Of a stretch of DNA of 64,000 nucleotides, positions 1-12,749 are shown piece after piece (the first letter of the stretch is position 1; each line of letters begins with the position of its first letter). A program made the position numbers and the translations under genes. The notes under the pieces were generated by a model. That model saw only the letters and a program-made list of their open reading frames with translations. It had not been told where the DNA came from and made no database searches. The DNA comes from Omphiscola glabra (lineage: Eukaryota; Mollusca; Gastropoda; Lymnaeidae), in NCBI GenBank assembly GCA_964017045.1, contig OZ024806.1, positions 4,114,992-4,178,991 on the forward strand, given 5' to 3'.

Positions 1-599
1 TTTCTTTTATCACTAGGCGCGAGCGACTGCTATCTTAAGACCGGACCATGCGGTGGAAGAGCTCAAAACCTGACCACAGGGACAGCTCTTGTGTGAGTGC
101 AAGCGTTTCTTTGCAGTTTTATGGGAACGGAGGACATGGAAATAAGCGATGATTATAGAGTCGATATTATCATTACCGTGCAATTTGAGACTAAAACAGT
201 GATGACATTACTTGGTTGCTAGTTAGACCTTAAGGTAACTCAAACTGCAGAATGTGCAAATATTAGAAGGCATAATATTGATACATCGGGGTGTATAATA
301 TCGTTTACTCTTTATCACTATGATATTCTTCAACACGGTCCTTGCTGAGAGTTCCCAGTGTGGCTGGACACGGAAAGAAGTCATACGGAGTGCGCTCTTT
401 TGAAGCGATAGCGCCAAAATTATAGAGCAGTTTCTCAAATTTTTGACGGAAATTGAAAATGATAAAATAAACATTTAAAGACTACTTTCTTTAAACAGAT
501 TTAATAACACCATAGCGCAGTGGACATGCTAAAATAACATGGATACAAGCTCTATCTAAGTATTCAATCCATCAATCAAACTGATGTCATTCATTTCAG
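1..599. other. Non-coding flank, no gene recognised
   Basis: I see no convincing exon, RNA gene or repeat here. Short open frames lack splice-site or homology support. The 3' end of the stretch is the likely intron leading into the acceptor at 598-599, which belongs to the VWA-like gene. Confidence 0.4.
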
Positions 600-3500
600 A
601 GCTGGCAAACAGTTTGTTGTGACCATTCAAAAGAATCTGGACCATTTTAACTCCGCCATGCCAGTAAGTCCAAATTCAGCTCCATCATTCGAGACTGACT
701 CCTCCCCCCCCTTAAACTCCCCCATATATCATCTTTATGTTACAGCAAGGAGAGAAGCTAATTTATCTCAAACAAACTTTGCAACAAAATATATTTTTGA
801 GTCTAGGATTGATCACATTGTAACTTTTGCGGCGGGGGGAAAAATGGCTTCGATGAATTTGTGGAGTTCGTTTGGAATAGATTAGGCCAGGACTGCACAA
901 CTCAAAGTGTAAGGCGGGCCGTAATACTGAATGGAAAAACGTGTGCTGGCCAAAAGAAAGTAGACGGTGAGGGAAAGATATTAAGCAAATGTTAAAGAAT
1001 AAAGAATATTTCGTTACTTCGCGGACCGAAAATTAATGCTGGTGAGCAGTATGGGACCCTCGGCCCATATGTTGTGCAGGACTGGATTAGGATAATCTTT
1101 TGAGTCTTAAATTTGAAGATCTACCTAGAGAACAGCTGATGATTTTATTAGAGCATTGCAAACTATAAATTAAATGAATATAGCTTTGCAATACAAAATG
1201 ATGCAATACAAAATGATACAATACAAAAATGAGACAATACAAGAAATATTTAGTATATCTGATTAACTTGACAGTTTTCGCTGATTTGACGAGTGATGAA
1301 TGTGTCGGCATCTTGACTGTCAGGGTTTCGCTGGTAAACTGTCAGGGATTCGCTGTTAGACTGTCAGGGTTTTGCTGGTAGACTGTCAGGGTTTCGCTGG
1401 TAGACTGTCAGGGTTTCGCTGGTAGACTGTCAGGGTTTCGCTGGTAGACTGTCAGGGTTTCGCTGGTAGACTGTCAGGGTTTCGCTGGTAGACTGTCAGG
1501 GTTTCGCTGGTAGACTGTCAGGGTTTCGCTGGTAGACTGTCAGGGTTTCGCTGGTAGACTGTCAGGGTTTCGCTGGTAGACTGTCAGGGTTTCGCTGGTA
1601 GACTGTCAGGGTTTCGCTGGTAGACTGTCAGGGTTTCGCTGGTAGACTGTCAGGGTTTCGCTGGTAGACTGTCAGGGTTTCGCTGGTAGACTGTCAGGGT
1701 TTCGCTGTTAGTCTGTCAGGGTTTCGCTGGTAGACTGTCAGGGTTTCGCTGGTAGACTGTCAGGGTTTCGCTGGTAGACTGTCAGGGTTTTGCTGGTAGA
1801 CTTTTAGGGTTTCGCTGGTAGACTGCCAGGGTTTCGCTGGTAGACTGTCAGGGTTTCGCTGGTAGACTGCCAGGGTTTCGCTGGTAGACTGTCAGGGTTT
1901 CGCTGGTAGACTGTCAGGGTTTCGCTGGTAGACTGTCAGGGTTTCGCTGGTAGACTGTCAGGGTTTCGCTGGTAGACTGTCAGGGTTTCGCTGGTAGACT
2001 GTCAGGGTTTCGCTGGTAGACTGTCAGGGTTTTGCTGGTAGACTGTCAGGGTTTCGCATAAACATAAACCAATATACACATTAGCACATCCATTTATCAA
2101 AACTTACACTGATAAAAAACCATACATTAATACAAGTGAACGCATGCATTTATCCACTCATACACATATCGACATATGCACATGCTAGCACATATACCCA
2201 TACACGCATACCTTTACCAACGTAAAACACAACACTTCATACAAACATCTACACACACAAATTTGATAGAAAATCTGTCTTCCCAACACAAGTGTTACAT
2301 TTCTGATATATTAGAGGGATCAGCATTGCCGATGATATGGGCTGGATGGCTAAGGAAGTGTATGTATATTCTGGCAGGGATATTTTATGTGTTCTTGCAG
2401 GGTTCCTTCGTGTGTGTATATTCTTGCAAGGCTATTTCATGTGTGTATATTCTTGCAGGGATATCTTATGTGTGTATATTCTTGCAGGGATATTTCGCTG
2501 TTTCCGTCGGTGCCGATGAGACGTCGCTAAAAGAGATTCACAGAATCGCTGACACTGCTGAACCTTCATTGGCTCTCTATTCAGATGACGTCACTGTCCC
2601 TTCAACGTGAGTGGACCCGTTGTAAATACAACTTTCTCAAAGCAACAAATAATTTGAGTAATCTGCACCTTTCCAAAAGACGAAGTTTTCCTGATAGAGG
2701 CAAAAACCTTTTTGATCCGTTAGAACTCAAATTATTAACAACATAATAATAATTGTTTAAAATTTAGATTTTAAATAATTTTATAGTTGAAAAAGAATCA
2801 AAGTATTTGAACTTAGTTAAACAATCAAAAACAACTTTTATGAAACCATCTCTTCATTATAAACATCAGTGGTCTTTGTAGGTCATGTGGTGGGCTTTGT
2901 AGGTCATGTGGCTGGCTTTGAAGGTCATGTGGTGGGCTTTGAAGGTCATGTGGTGAGCTTTGAAGGTCGTTTGGTGAGCTTTGTAGGTCCTTTGGTGGGT
3001 TTTGTAGGTCATGTGGTGTGTTTTGTAGGTCTTTTGGTGGGGTATGTAGGTCGTGTGGTTCGCTTTGTAGGTCATGTGGTGGGCTTTGTTAGACATTGGT
3101 GGACTTTTTTAGTCAGGGTTGTGCTTTGTTAGTAGGGTTGTGCTTTATTGGTGGGGTTGGCCTATAATAAAACATTGTTCTCCTGCTTCCCGGCAAACTA
3201 GAAATCTGAAATACCTGAAACATATTTCATGTGTGGTTCAATTTGAAATGTTACGTTCTGACTACCAGATATGATTCACTTCTCTTTTCGTCTTTTGCTT
3301 TGGGTTATTTGGTCTAAAACAATAGAATTCCTTATTTTAAGCTTCAAAATTCCCGATTTCATTCCCAATGATGTAGTTATAATTGTTCGTTTTGAAATTC
3401 AAAATCCATTTTATCAAAACATATACTGACCACTATCCACATGGCAATTCTTATTTAACGTCAGAACACCCCATGAAAATGTAACCACTGCGCACAAAAC

Positions 3501-3806
3501 CCATGTCTTTAAAGATGGTCGATCAGCGATTGAATGATTGAATTGATTTAACAGTGGCTCTTAGTCTAGTGTCATGCTGCCCGGTTTTCATTAGTCTGGC
3601 GCCATGTACGCAATGGAACGGTTTTAAAACGGAAAGATAGACACGGATTCCAACTTAGCAACAATTTCTCGACCTGTTTTACTCATTCCAGGACTGGCCA
3701 GATGGTACTACAGATCAAGTATGTGACCAACAACAACCCTCCGTTGTTCTTTCAATGTAGCGATGTTCTCATAGTGCCGGCACGAGACGTGATCCCTGTT
3801 GGTTGA
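600..3806 (+). CDS. 3' part of a gene with a VWA-like domain
   Basis: Three exons are supported by splice signals and compatible phases. 600-663 follows TTTCAG, ends at GTAAGT, and reads AGKQFVVTIQKNLDHFNSAM, like the first helix of a von Willebrand A domain. 2488-2606 follows TTCTTGCAG, ends at GTGAGT, and reads GYFAVSVGADE... then KEIHRIAD, like the fifth strand and following helix of a VWA domain. 3692-3806 follows ATTCCAG and ends in TGA at 3804-3806. Its end reads QIKYVTNNNPP then FFQCSDVLIV, a beta segment with one Cys, loosely like the end of AA15-type copper oxygenase or chitin-binding folds (weak resemblance only). The middle of the VWA domain may lie near 825-967 but is frameshifted there (see findings). 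The 5' end lies outside the window or is unrecognised. VWA domains are usually extracellular or adhesive. The exact protein is not identified. Confidence 0.5.
1315..2057. repeat. 22-bp minisatellite, about 34 copies
   Basis: The unit is CTGTCAGGGTTTCGCTGGTA plus GA. Copies are nearly identical, with rare T/C changes such as GTTTTGC or CTGCCAGG. It lies in the presumed intron of the VWA-like gene. Confidence 0.95.
2352..2490 (+). repeat. Minisatellite carrying copies of a 3' splice site
   Basis: About five degenerate copies of a 27-30 bp unit of the form GTGTATATTCTTGCAGGGAT followed by ATTT. The last copy is the acceptor and first bases of the 2488 exon, so each unit repeats a polypyrimidine-like stretch, the CAG and the first exon bases. 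Confidence 0.75.
2870..3160. repeat. 21-bp minisatellite, about 13 copies
   Basis: The unit is like GGTCATGTGGTGGGCTTTGT plus A/G, degenerate toward the right end. It sits in the intron between the 2488-2606 and 3692-3806 exons. Because 21 is a multiple of three, both strands stay open. No protein is inferred. Confidence 0.9.
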
Positions 3807-4633
3807 CAACAAAGTTGATGACGCAACAAATCACGTGGCAGTGACGTATTATATATATCATTTAGGGGTCTACTTGGTGTGATGAAATTACATTGTATTC
3901 TATACTGTGTTTTCTGTTGTTGTCTCATTTATTTGCATCTTTAACTTTCAGACATTTCTTTTTTTTAATGAAGATTTGCCCATACCTACGTAACATAGGT
4001 TCATTTATATAGCCCCAACTTGTTGAAACCTTCACAAACCTTACTTCGTAGATCTATCTATCCCATAGCAGCCATTGTTAAGCAAGCATACACATTTTGA
4101 CTTTTATATATAACTTATCAAGAGATAACTTTTCTAAGTGTGGCTTTGTTTAGTGTCAACTTTCTCCTCTGATCACTACTTACACAATTGAAATTTTAAC
4201 ACATTTCTTAACGATATTGTTAGTAAGGGGAAAAGCGGAGGAAACAACTGTATTTTGCCATGTCCTTTGTCCATAGCAGCAAAGATGACACGATAGTCTA
4301 TAGAAACATATAACAAGGGTAACTTATCAAAATATATTTTTAATTCATTTTTATTTTATTTTCAACACGTGTGTGTGCCTGTGGGTTTAGGGTGCAAAGG
4401 GAAAAAACTAATATAAAAAATACAAGGGAAATAATTAATGGTGTTTGCACATTTTTTTTATTGAAGTAATTTAAGATGATATTTTATAATATGTTTATTT
4501 CCTTTAATAATTTGTTACGGTACGCTAAATGTGTTTCTAACAATTGGAAAGAATTAAATCTTACTTCAAAGAGTTTTATTAATATTACACAGCCATCTTT
4601 TGAAGCATTAATACAATTACGAATTTACCATGC

Positions 4634-4667
<34 letters not shown>

Positions 4668-5960
4668 TTAAACTAAAAATAGACCATCAACCTATAGCGA
4701 CAATAATGACAATCATTCATTTGAGTAACGCGCTTTGCAAGATATCCTCCCCCCGCCCTTTCCCACGGATACGCCATTATCGTCCAAATACTGTTTCTTC
4801 TAGATTGGTTAATTCATCCTGTACTTTCAAACTTCGTAAAACGTCCTACTGGCACTGGATCAACTTAAATCATTTAGCACAATAAATTTAACTTTGAAAA
4901 CTAATTGGATTCACAGACTGTTAATTCCATATACACACCCATAGGGCAGCTCGCTATCATAGAGAAATAAAACACATCCTCTTTTCACAAGGTTCCATTC
5001 ACGACCGCCAGGCGCATAAATGAACGTCACAGAACAGAGTGGACCATACGTCACGATGAGCATACAAATCACTCACAGAGTCAAGCGCAGGAAGAGCGTT
5101 CACTAACTAATTAATCTCTCAAAAAACACACCGTGCGTAATGAAGCATAATACCCAGTCGCAACAATTATTAATGAACACCCCTACTCGAAATACTTCCA
5201 TTCATATGATCATCATAAAGTAGAACCCTTTAGACAAACGAAATGGTCTGTACCCCAAAACATTATTTAGTATCCCTGAGGATCAGACAAGTGACACTTG
5301 CACCACAATCAATAATACTAAACATTCGTACATAATTTAATTACAGTTCAAGATCTAAAACTTCATGTACGACACTATATGAAAGAAATCAGAGCAAAGA
5401 ATTTCAACAAAAACAATTCCTTAGAAATTAAACTCAACCAATAAAAAATATTTCCATTTATCGTCCAATATCTGGGAAATTACATCAATATCCTTACTGA
5501 ATTTGTAACTATAACTTAGATCAACTAATTCGTATTATCATTTTAAAAAATCATTGACCCTCACTGTAAAAACACAAATGTGCCGTAACAATGTTACAGA
5601 TGAGAGATGCCTCACAACAATATAAGCAGCCTTTATTTGCTCTTCTATGACACATAAGCAGATGGCGGGACATTTCTTTTGTCCGTAGATTTCACAACAC
5701 TATGCCTCACCATGTTAATTGTAATTTGACAACTCTTTCACTAGACTTTTGACCCGTTGTCACAACTGGTATATACATTTTTATTTGCAATACATATTTT
5801 TGCATTTTTACTAAATGAAAAATTGGGCTCATCAAAAAAATCACACAAATCAAAAACTTCAGATCAATCATGGTTAAAGATACACCGTTATTGCCATTAT
5901 CCCCACAGCCGTCAATAAAGTTATTTCTAGTTACATAGTTACACAACCACACCTAAACTA
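3807..5960. other. Intergenic AT-rich stretch
   Basis: Contains the 3' flank of the VWA-like gene, a (TA)n microsatellite at about 4635-4665, and unique-looking AT-rich sequence. No exon was recognised. Confidence 0.5.
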
Positions 5961-5979
5961 CTATTCTAATGTCCCCACC

Positions 5980-7160
5980 CACCCACCCTTACACCGCACA
6001 TTCATTACATATTGCACCAATAGTTATAACACACCAAACACAGACGGGTTACACTGCGGGAGGTTCCCATCTACTACTACAGCTGGTGGACAAAAAATTA
6101 ACACACCAAACACAGACGGTTACACTGCGCGAGGTTCCCATCTACTACTACAGCTGCTGGACAAAATTTAACACACCAAACACAGACGGGTTACACTGCG
6201 CGAGGTTCCCATCTACTACTACAGCTGCTGGACAAAAAATTAACACACCAAACACAGACGGGTTACACTGCGCGAGGTTCCCATCTACTACTACAGCTGC
6301 TGGACAAAAAATTAACACACCAAACACAGACGGGTTACACTGCGTGAGGTTCCCATCTACTGCTACAGCTGCTGGACAAACAATTAACACACCAAACACA
6401 GACGGGTTACACTGCGTGAGGTTCCCATGTACTACTACAGCTGCTAGACAAACAATTAACACACCAAACACAGACGGGTTACACTGCGTGAGGTTCCCAT
6501 CTACTACTACAGCTGCTGGACAAACAATTAACACACCAAACTCAGACGGGTTACACTGCGTGAGGTTCCCATCTACTACTACAGCTGCTGGACAAAAACT
6601 TAACACACCAAACACAGACGGGTTACACTGCGTGAGGCTCCCATCTACTACTACAGCTGCTGGACAAAAAATTAACACACCAAACACAGACGGGTTACAC
6701 TGCGCGAGGTTCCCATCTACTACTACAGCTGCTGGACAAAAAATTAACACACCAAACACAGACGGGTTACACTGCGCGAGGTTCCCATCTACTGCTACAG
6801 CTGCTGGACAAAAAAAATTAACACACCAAACACAGACGGGTTACACTGCGCGAGGTTCCCATCTACTACTACAGCTGCTGGACAAAAAAATGCATTCAAC
6901 GTAAGCACATCTTAAGAAAAACAATTTGTAATTGTCCCCCCACCCCCCACACCCCACCCAAAACAGGTTGGCAGCCTCACACATAATTTAATATTCTAAT
7001 GCCCCATCCTCTTTTATATCGCATATTTATAACATTATATTGAAAATGAGAATATTTCCGTAAAAAAGAAAAGAAAATAGCACACATTTGAGGTATTTGT
7101 AAGATTTTCATTTAGCGCAGATATCGGCTCACCAATCTTATTTATTCAAAATTGCGTCGT
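5980..7160 (+). mobile_element. Dispersed element copy 1 with internal 69-bp minisatellite
   Basis: The right part (about 6890-7160) matches the elements near 50130-50400 and 61140-61440 in ordered blocks: a GCATTCAA-GTAA-like stretch, an AT-rich block ending in TTTCCGTA, then CATTTAGCGCAG. The left part is about 12.5 copies of a 69-bp unit containing GAGGTTCCCATCTACTACTA and GCTGCTGGACAAA, which matches the same segment of the other copies. It is an unclassified dispersed repeat; no terminal repeats or coding region were identified. Confidence 0.65.
6031..6889. repeat. 69-bp minisatellite, about 12.5 copies
   Basis: The unit includes ACACCAAACACAGACGGGTT, then ACACTGCGCGAGGTTCCCAT, then CTACTACTACAGCTGCTGGA, then CAAAAAATTA. 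The long reading frames on both strands follow from a 69-bp period (23 codons) and are not considered genes. Confidence 0.95.
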
Positions 7161-7308
7161 ATGTCTATGAAGTCTATAATAATAATTCTAGACTATGCAT
7201 CTGGTCTTCACCGCTCTCATCGCGATGCGCATGCGCTCTCTATCGCTTCTTTCCCCATCCCCTCCACAGAGCTATAATTATATCTCTATGTCTATGATCC
7301 CCTCCCAG

Positions 7309-7439
7309 TCGTACGCAACAAATGCCCACATAAAAAGCACTCGTCATCCACCGTTCATTGACAACCCACACGCCATGCCAAATGGAAAGGCATGTGGAGG
7401 CACTGTGGAGATAGATTGGAGGGTTTGGAACGATCACAG
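7309..7439 (+). CDS. Possible isolated exon
   Basis: An open segment follows a good pyrimidine-rich acceptor (CCCCTCCCAG) and ends at CACAG|GTAATC. It encodes 43 codons plus two bases, including NPHAMPNGKACGGTVEIDW. The Cys- and Gly-containing stretch looks protein-like, but I do not recognise the family and found no partner exon. It could be the start of a gene whose remaining exons were not seen, or chance. Confidence 0.3.
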
Positions 7440-7619
7440 GTAATCACAAGCACCATCTGGATTTATTATTGTAGAGTATGCACATTTCAAGTACTCTACA
7501 ATAATACTAGACGCACGACCTGGTTGAGTTGCCCCAATTTGTAATTCTATGAAAATATTTATCATTCAATTTTTAGATGTCGTTGATACTCCTGAACCCC
7601 ACTCCCCTTACAATAGATT

Positions 7620-7735
7620 CGCCCTATCCTCCCTCCACATCCCACTTCCTCCCTCCTCATCCCACTTTCTCCCTCCATATCCTTCTTCCTCCCTACATAT
7701 CCCACTTCCTCCCTCCAAATACCACTTCCTGTAAG
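7620..7735. repeat. Pyrimidine-rich 18-20 bp repeat, about 6 copies
   Basis: Degenerate copies of CCTCCACATCCCACTTCCT. The strand is almost purely C/T. Confidence 0.8.
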
Positions 7736-7799
7736 ACGGACGACAGCTCGCAACCAAATTGTTGACCAGTAAAATTGTGCACACACACATCACACGAGC

Positions 7800-8715
7800 C
7801 CCATGTCACGTGAGTTTGCTGGCCACCACATACTGAACTCGCCGAAATCAAGTTGACCTGTCCGAGTGTTCAACACGCTTGTCAGCCTTCCTTTAAATTA
7901 AACCTATTTTAATTCCCATACATGTAAATAAATAGGCCCTATATCATTTTAAAACTTTCTTAAACTTGCCATTAGCTTGTGTGTGTAGCTTTGTTCTATA
8001 GGTCTCAGCTTTAGAAGTTCTGGATCCAATCTTTATCTATGTCATTAAAATCCCCCCAAAAAGCTGACGAACAATAACAACAATAAACACATTCAGTTGG
8101 CATAAATGATTTTAAGCACAAGCTAGAAGGTTACTGTAGATAAGTACTTAAGTGCATTTTTGCAGTTGTGAATAAAAAAAAAATGAGTTTAACGTTTGTA
8201 AATTCTTATTTAAATACATTAAAAACTGCTGGAGGTAACTCTGTCTCAAACACTTTTGTACGTTTTCCATGGATGATATTTACAGGAATAATTCAGGGGG
8301 AGTAATGAAATCTAATACGTGTCTTCACTAATTTTTTTTAAATACTTTTTCTACTCGGCCCTTCAACAGTTTCTTTAGTTAAAAACAATTATGTGAGATT
8401 TCTGGGTTGTCCCTTCAATTGAAAACAGTTTAACGTAAAACTTCTTAATGTAGTACATTCATTTTAAAGCTTCAATTCCTCTTATTCAAGTTATTCGACC
8501 TGCTGGTGGTTTTTTTTTATTGTATTTTTTATTTCTTATTTTTAAAACCATTGTGGGCGTGTGGAGAAAAAATATTTAAAAAAAAGGGGGGTGGGGGGGA
8601 TACAGTGCATGCTATCTTTTCACTTCCGAGAATTATAAAAAGAATTGACATCCCACTTGAAATGTTAATTATTCGTATACGATTCCCTTATTGCATGTGT
8701 ATAAATGTATAAGTA
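7800..8715. other. Intergenic stretch, nothing recognised
   Basis: AT-rich sequence with homopolymer runs near 8510-8600. No exon, RNA gene or mobile element was recognised. Confidence 0.4.
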
Positions 8716-8724
8716 AGCAGTGGC

Positions 8725-9355
8725 TTGGTGTCACCCGGTGCGATAAAGTCATGGTGTCATCCGGTGCTGTAAACTCATACTGTCACCCGGTGCAGTAAAC
8801 TCATAATGTCACCCGGTTCTGTAAACTCATAGTGCCACCCGGTGCTGTAAACTCATGGTGTCACCCGGTGCTGTAAACTCATAGTGTCACCCGGTGCTGT
8901 AAACTCATAGTGTCGCCCGGTGCGGGAAACTCATAGTGTCACCAGTGCTGTAAACTCATAATGCCACCCGGTGCTGTAAACTCATGGTGTCACCCGGTGC
9001 TGTAAACTCATAGTGTCACCCTGTGCTGTAAACTCATAGTGCCACTCGGTGCCGTAAACTCATAGTGTCGCCCGGTGCGGAAAACTCATAGTGTCACCGG
9101 TGCTGTAAACTCATAATGCCACCCGGTGCTGTAAACTCATAGTGTCACCCGGTGCTGTAAACTCATAATGCCACCCGGTGCTGTAAACTCATAGTGTCAC
9201 CCTGTGCTGTAAACTCATAGTGCCACTCGGTGCTGTAAACTCATGGTGTCACCCGGTGCCGTAAACTCATAGTGTCACCAGTGCTGTAAACTAATAGTGT
9301 CGCCCGGTGCTGTAAACTCATAGTGTCACCCGGTGCCGTAAATTCATGGTGTCAA
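8725..9355. repeat. 26-bp minisatellite, about 24 copies
   Basis: The unit is like TGTCACCCGGTGCTGTAAAC plus TCATAG. Many CpG-related variants exist (CCGGTGCCG, CCGGTGCGG, CCTGTG). Stop codons occur in all frames. Confidence 0.95.
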
Positions 9356-9626
9356 CTGTTTGGGCCTACACCCCCACCAGCTACGCAGCTGAACATAAGC
9401 GCAAGTCGCATGATAAAAATATTTTAACTTTTTCGATTTCTATTTTGCTGTTTTCGACAGATTTAACAAGACAAGACAAAACAAAAACACACAGCACACA
9501 AAAACCCAACAAATATTGACTTGTGTGTCTCGCCTATAGGGCACTGCAATCGTCTGAAGAAGCAGAGGTTTTTGCCCTTGTTAATCTTGTTCGCCTAAAA
9601 ATTAGAAAAATGTCTCAGATACATAC

Positions 9627-9785
9627 GTTTTTTCCCCCACAAATTCGCAACGCTACACAGCCGCGTGCCCGATCTACAAGTTCTGCTTTATTTCCAGATA
9701 CCGGCTGATGCAATTCCCGTAAAAATTTCTTAATTTCTTCGACTCGCCAGGTCTCAAATGCTGTTTTCACCATGTGAGCAGCCAT
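9627..9785 (-). CDS. Possible first exon with a SAP motif
   Basis: The ATG is at 9783-9785 in a good context (AAGATGG) and the segment ends at AAAC|GTATGT. The 53 codons include WRVEEIKKFLRE and PVSGNKAELVDRA, a good match to the SAP DNA-binding motif (helix, PVSG.K.EL turn, helix). SAP motifs occur in chromatin proteins and at the N-terminus of many invertebrate repeat-encoded proteins. No downstream exon was identified, so this may be a host gene start, a mobile-element remnant or a pseudogene. Confidence 0.45.
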
Positions 9786-10254
9786 CTTTGTTGATGTCAG
9801 CAGCCATCTTTGTACGTTCTTTGTACTCCCCGGTATGAACGATAACTCGGGTTGACAAGGGAAGTTGCAGTCCCCTATAGAGTGGTTCGACACATGTTTG
9901 TTGCGACTTCATTTTATTCTTAACCTAATTTTTATCTCAAATGGCAAAGATCTCTTTCTCAATCAAGTGACGCCGTCTGCTGTGCAGTAGCTTCCCTTGT
10001 TAGATGTGTTATACACGAGGTAGGCGACAGAATAGTCACCCTTGAATTCTTCAAACCTCTTGTATATACATTTTGCTTCTGGTGTGTCCTGCTTCCTCTT
10101 CAAAACGTATCCTTCCCAACTCCACATGTTTTTCTATTTAGAGTTCTGAAGAAAAAAAAAAAGGGGGGGGGGGGTTCGTCTGTTATGAGTGACGTGTGCA
10201 CTTCAGTAACTTGTATCTACAAGGGAGGTAACTATTATTTATCATTAAAGAGCA

Positions 10255-11905
10255 ACGGATTTTGTGTAGGACTGTCTGTAGGACTGTCTGTAGGACTGTC
10301 TGTAGGACTGTCTGTAGGACTATTGTTTGAAGGCCAGCAGGTAAGGTGTTGGACTGTCTGTAGGACTATTGTTTGAAGGCCAGCAGGTAAGGTGTAGGAC
10401 TGTCTGTAGGACTATTGTTTGAAGGCCAGCAGGTAAGGTGTTGGACTGTCAGTAGGACTATTGTTTGAAGGCCAGCAGGTAAGGTGTTGGACTGTCTGTA
10501 GGACTATTGTTTGAAGGCCAGCAGGTAAGGTGTAGGACTGTCTGTAGGACTATTGTTTGAAGGCCAGCAGGTAAGGTGTTGGACTGTCTGTAGGACTATT
10601 GTTTGAAGGCCAGCAGGTAAGGTGTTGGACTGTCTGTAGGACTATTGTTTGAAGGCCAGCAGGTAAGGTGTAGGACTGTCTGTAGGACTATTGTTTGAAG
10701 GCCAGCAGGTAAGGTGTAGGACTGTCTGTAGGACTATCGTTTCAAGGTCAGCAGGTAAGGTGTAGGACTGTCTGTAGGACTATCGTTTGAAGGCCAGCAG
10801 GTAAGGTGTAGGACTGTCTGTAGGACTATTGTTTGAAGGCCAGCAGGTAAGGTGTAGGACTGTCTGTAGGACTATTGTTTGAAGGCCAGCAGGTAAGGTG
10901 TAGGACTGTCTGTAGGACTATTGTTTAAAGGCCAGCAGGTAAGGTGTAGGACTGTCTGTAGGACTATTGTTTGAAGGCCAGCAGGTAAGGTGTAGGACTG
11001 TCTGTAGGACTATTGTTTAAAGGCCAGCAGGTAAGGTGTAGGACTGTCTGTAGGACTATTGTTTAAAGGCCAGCAGGTAAGGGGTAGGACTGTCTGTAGG
11101 ACTATTGTTTAAAGGCCAGCAGGTAAGGGGTAGGACTGTCTGTAGGACTATTGTTTAAAGGCCAGCAGGTAAGGTGTAGGACTGTCTGTAGGCCTATTGT
11201 TTAAAGGCCAGCAGGTAAGGGGTAGGACTGTCTGTAGGCCTATTGTTTAAAGGCCATCAGGTAAGGTGTAGGACTGTTTGTAGGCCTATTGTTTAAAGGC
11301 CAGCAGGTAAGGGGTAGGACTGTCCGTAGGCCTATTGTTTAAAGGCCAGCAGGTAAGGTGTAGGACTGTCTGTAGGACTGTTGTTTAAAGGCCAGCAGGT
11401 AAGGTGTAGGACTGTCTGTAGGACTGTTGTTTAAAGGCCAGCAGGTAAGGTGTAGGACTGTCTGTAGGACTGTTGTTTAAAGGCCAGCAGGTAAGGGGTA
11501 GGACTGTCTGTAGGCCTATTGTTTAAAGGCCAGCAGGTAAAGTTTAGGACTGTCTGTAGGACTGTTGTTTAAAGGCCAGCAGGTAAGGTGTAGGACTGTC
11601 TGTAGGACTGTTGTTTAAAGGCCAGCAGGTAAGGTGTAGGACTGTCTGTAGGACTGTTGTTTAAAGGCCAGCAGGTAAGGGGTAGGACTGTCTGTAGGCC
11701 TATTGTTTAAAGGCCAGCAGGTAAGGTGTAGGACTGTCTGTAGGCCTATTGTTTAAAGGCCAGCAGGTAAGGTGTAGGACTGTCTGTAGGCCTATTGTTT
11801 AAAGGCCAGCAGCTAAGGTGAAGGACTGTCTGTAGGCCTATTGTTTAAAGGCCAGCAGGTAAGGTGTAGGACTGTTGTTTAAGGGCCGGCAGGTAAGATG
11901 TAAGA
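10255..11905 (+). repeat. 46-bp minisatellite, about 35 copies, each with a 5' splice-site-like motif
   Basis: It starts with about five copies of 12-bp GTAGGACTGTCT, then 46-bp units: GTAGGACTGTCTGTAGGACT, ATTGTTTGAAGGCCAGCAGG, TAAGGT. Left copies read TTTGAAGG and right copies TTTAAAGG, so variants are zoned along the array. Each unit contains CAGCAG|GTAAGG, close to the 5' splice-site consensus. No adjoining exon was established. Confidence 0.95.
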
Positions 11906-12745
11906 GCCGGGATAAACAAAACTGCATCCTGTCAAGTCCTAATATTTCCTACAATAAATATTGAAATGAGAGGGTTTCCATGGTAACAGTAAAGAAACAA
12001 AAACCGAGTTCGTTTTTTTTAAATTAATCACAACTCTACTTTATTAATTATGAAAGTAGATACAAAAAAACAACAACTGGGTAATACAGAAAAGAGTCTA
12101 TAAATTTGACATTAATATAACTGGGAGAATACCAACGCTTAGACAGTTGTTAGTATATAAAATGTATACTTAACTAGTAATATAGATGGGTGTATATAAA
12201 AACTTAGATAGTATTTTCATACTTATTAATATAGGTGGAGCTATATAAATGCGTAGACAATATTATAGATGGGAGCATATAAACGCGTGGACAGAAGTGT
12301 AGATGGGAGTATATAATTACGTTAAGAGTAATATAGCTGGCAGTATGCAAATACTTTGACAGTTATATACATAGGAGCATATAAATATTTAGACGTGGGG
12401 AACGAGGCTGAGCATTGTATGTAACCATTTATTTTTAACCGTTTATTTGCAGACCTTAACCTTATCTCCTAACTATACTCTCGACTGCATCACAGATTTA
12501 GAAATGGCCAGATTTTGATGTCCTGGGGGGGTTGACTAGATGTGTAGCATGTCATCAATCATCTACAGACGACAGGAGGAGGAGCAGACTCGTCTTCATG
12601 GGTCTTTGACTTCCTCAATTCTAAACTTCATCACTTTTTTGTTTTTTTTTGTTTCAGGATAAATTATTTCAGTTTTACAGCTGTCTATTTTAGCGAAGCG
12701 ATTTCAATTACATTTTTAAAGGAAAACGTCTTTAAATATCTTAAA
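11906..12745. other. Gene-free stretch with weak ~55-bp periodicity
   Basis: Between about 12120 and 12400 degenerate repeats of a motif like TAGATGGGAGTATATAAA recur roughly every 50-60 bp. The rest shows nothing recognisable. Confidence 0.4.
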
Positions 12746-12749
12746 ACTA

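Noticed and set aside
5969..6904. 311-residue secreted-like repeat protein
   Set aside because: A 69-bp minisatellite inside a dispersed element. No homology and no splice context.
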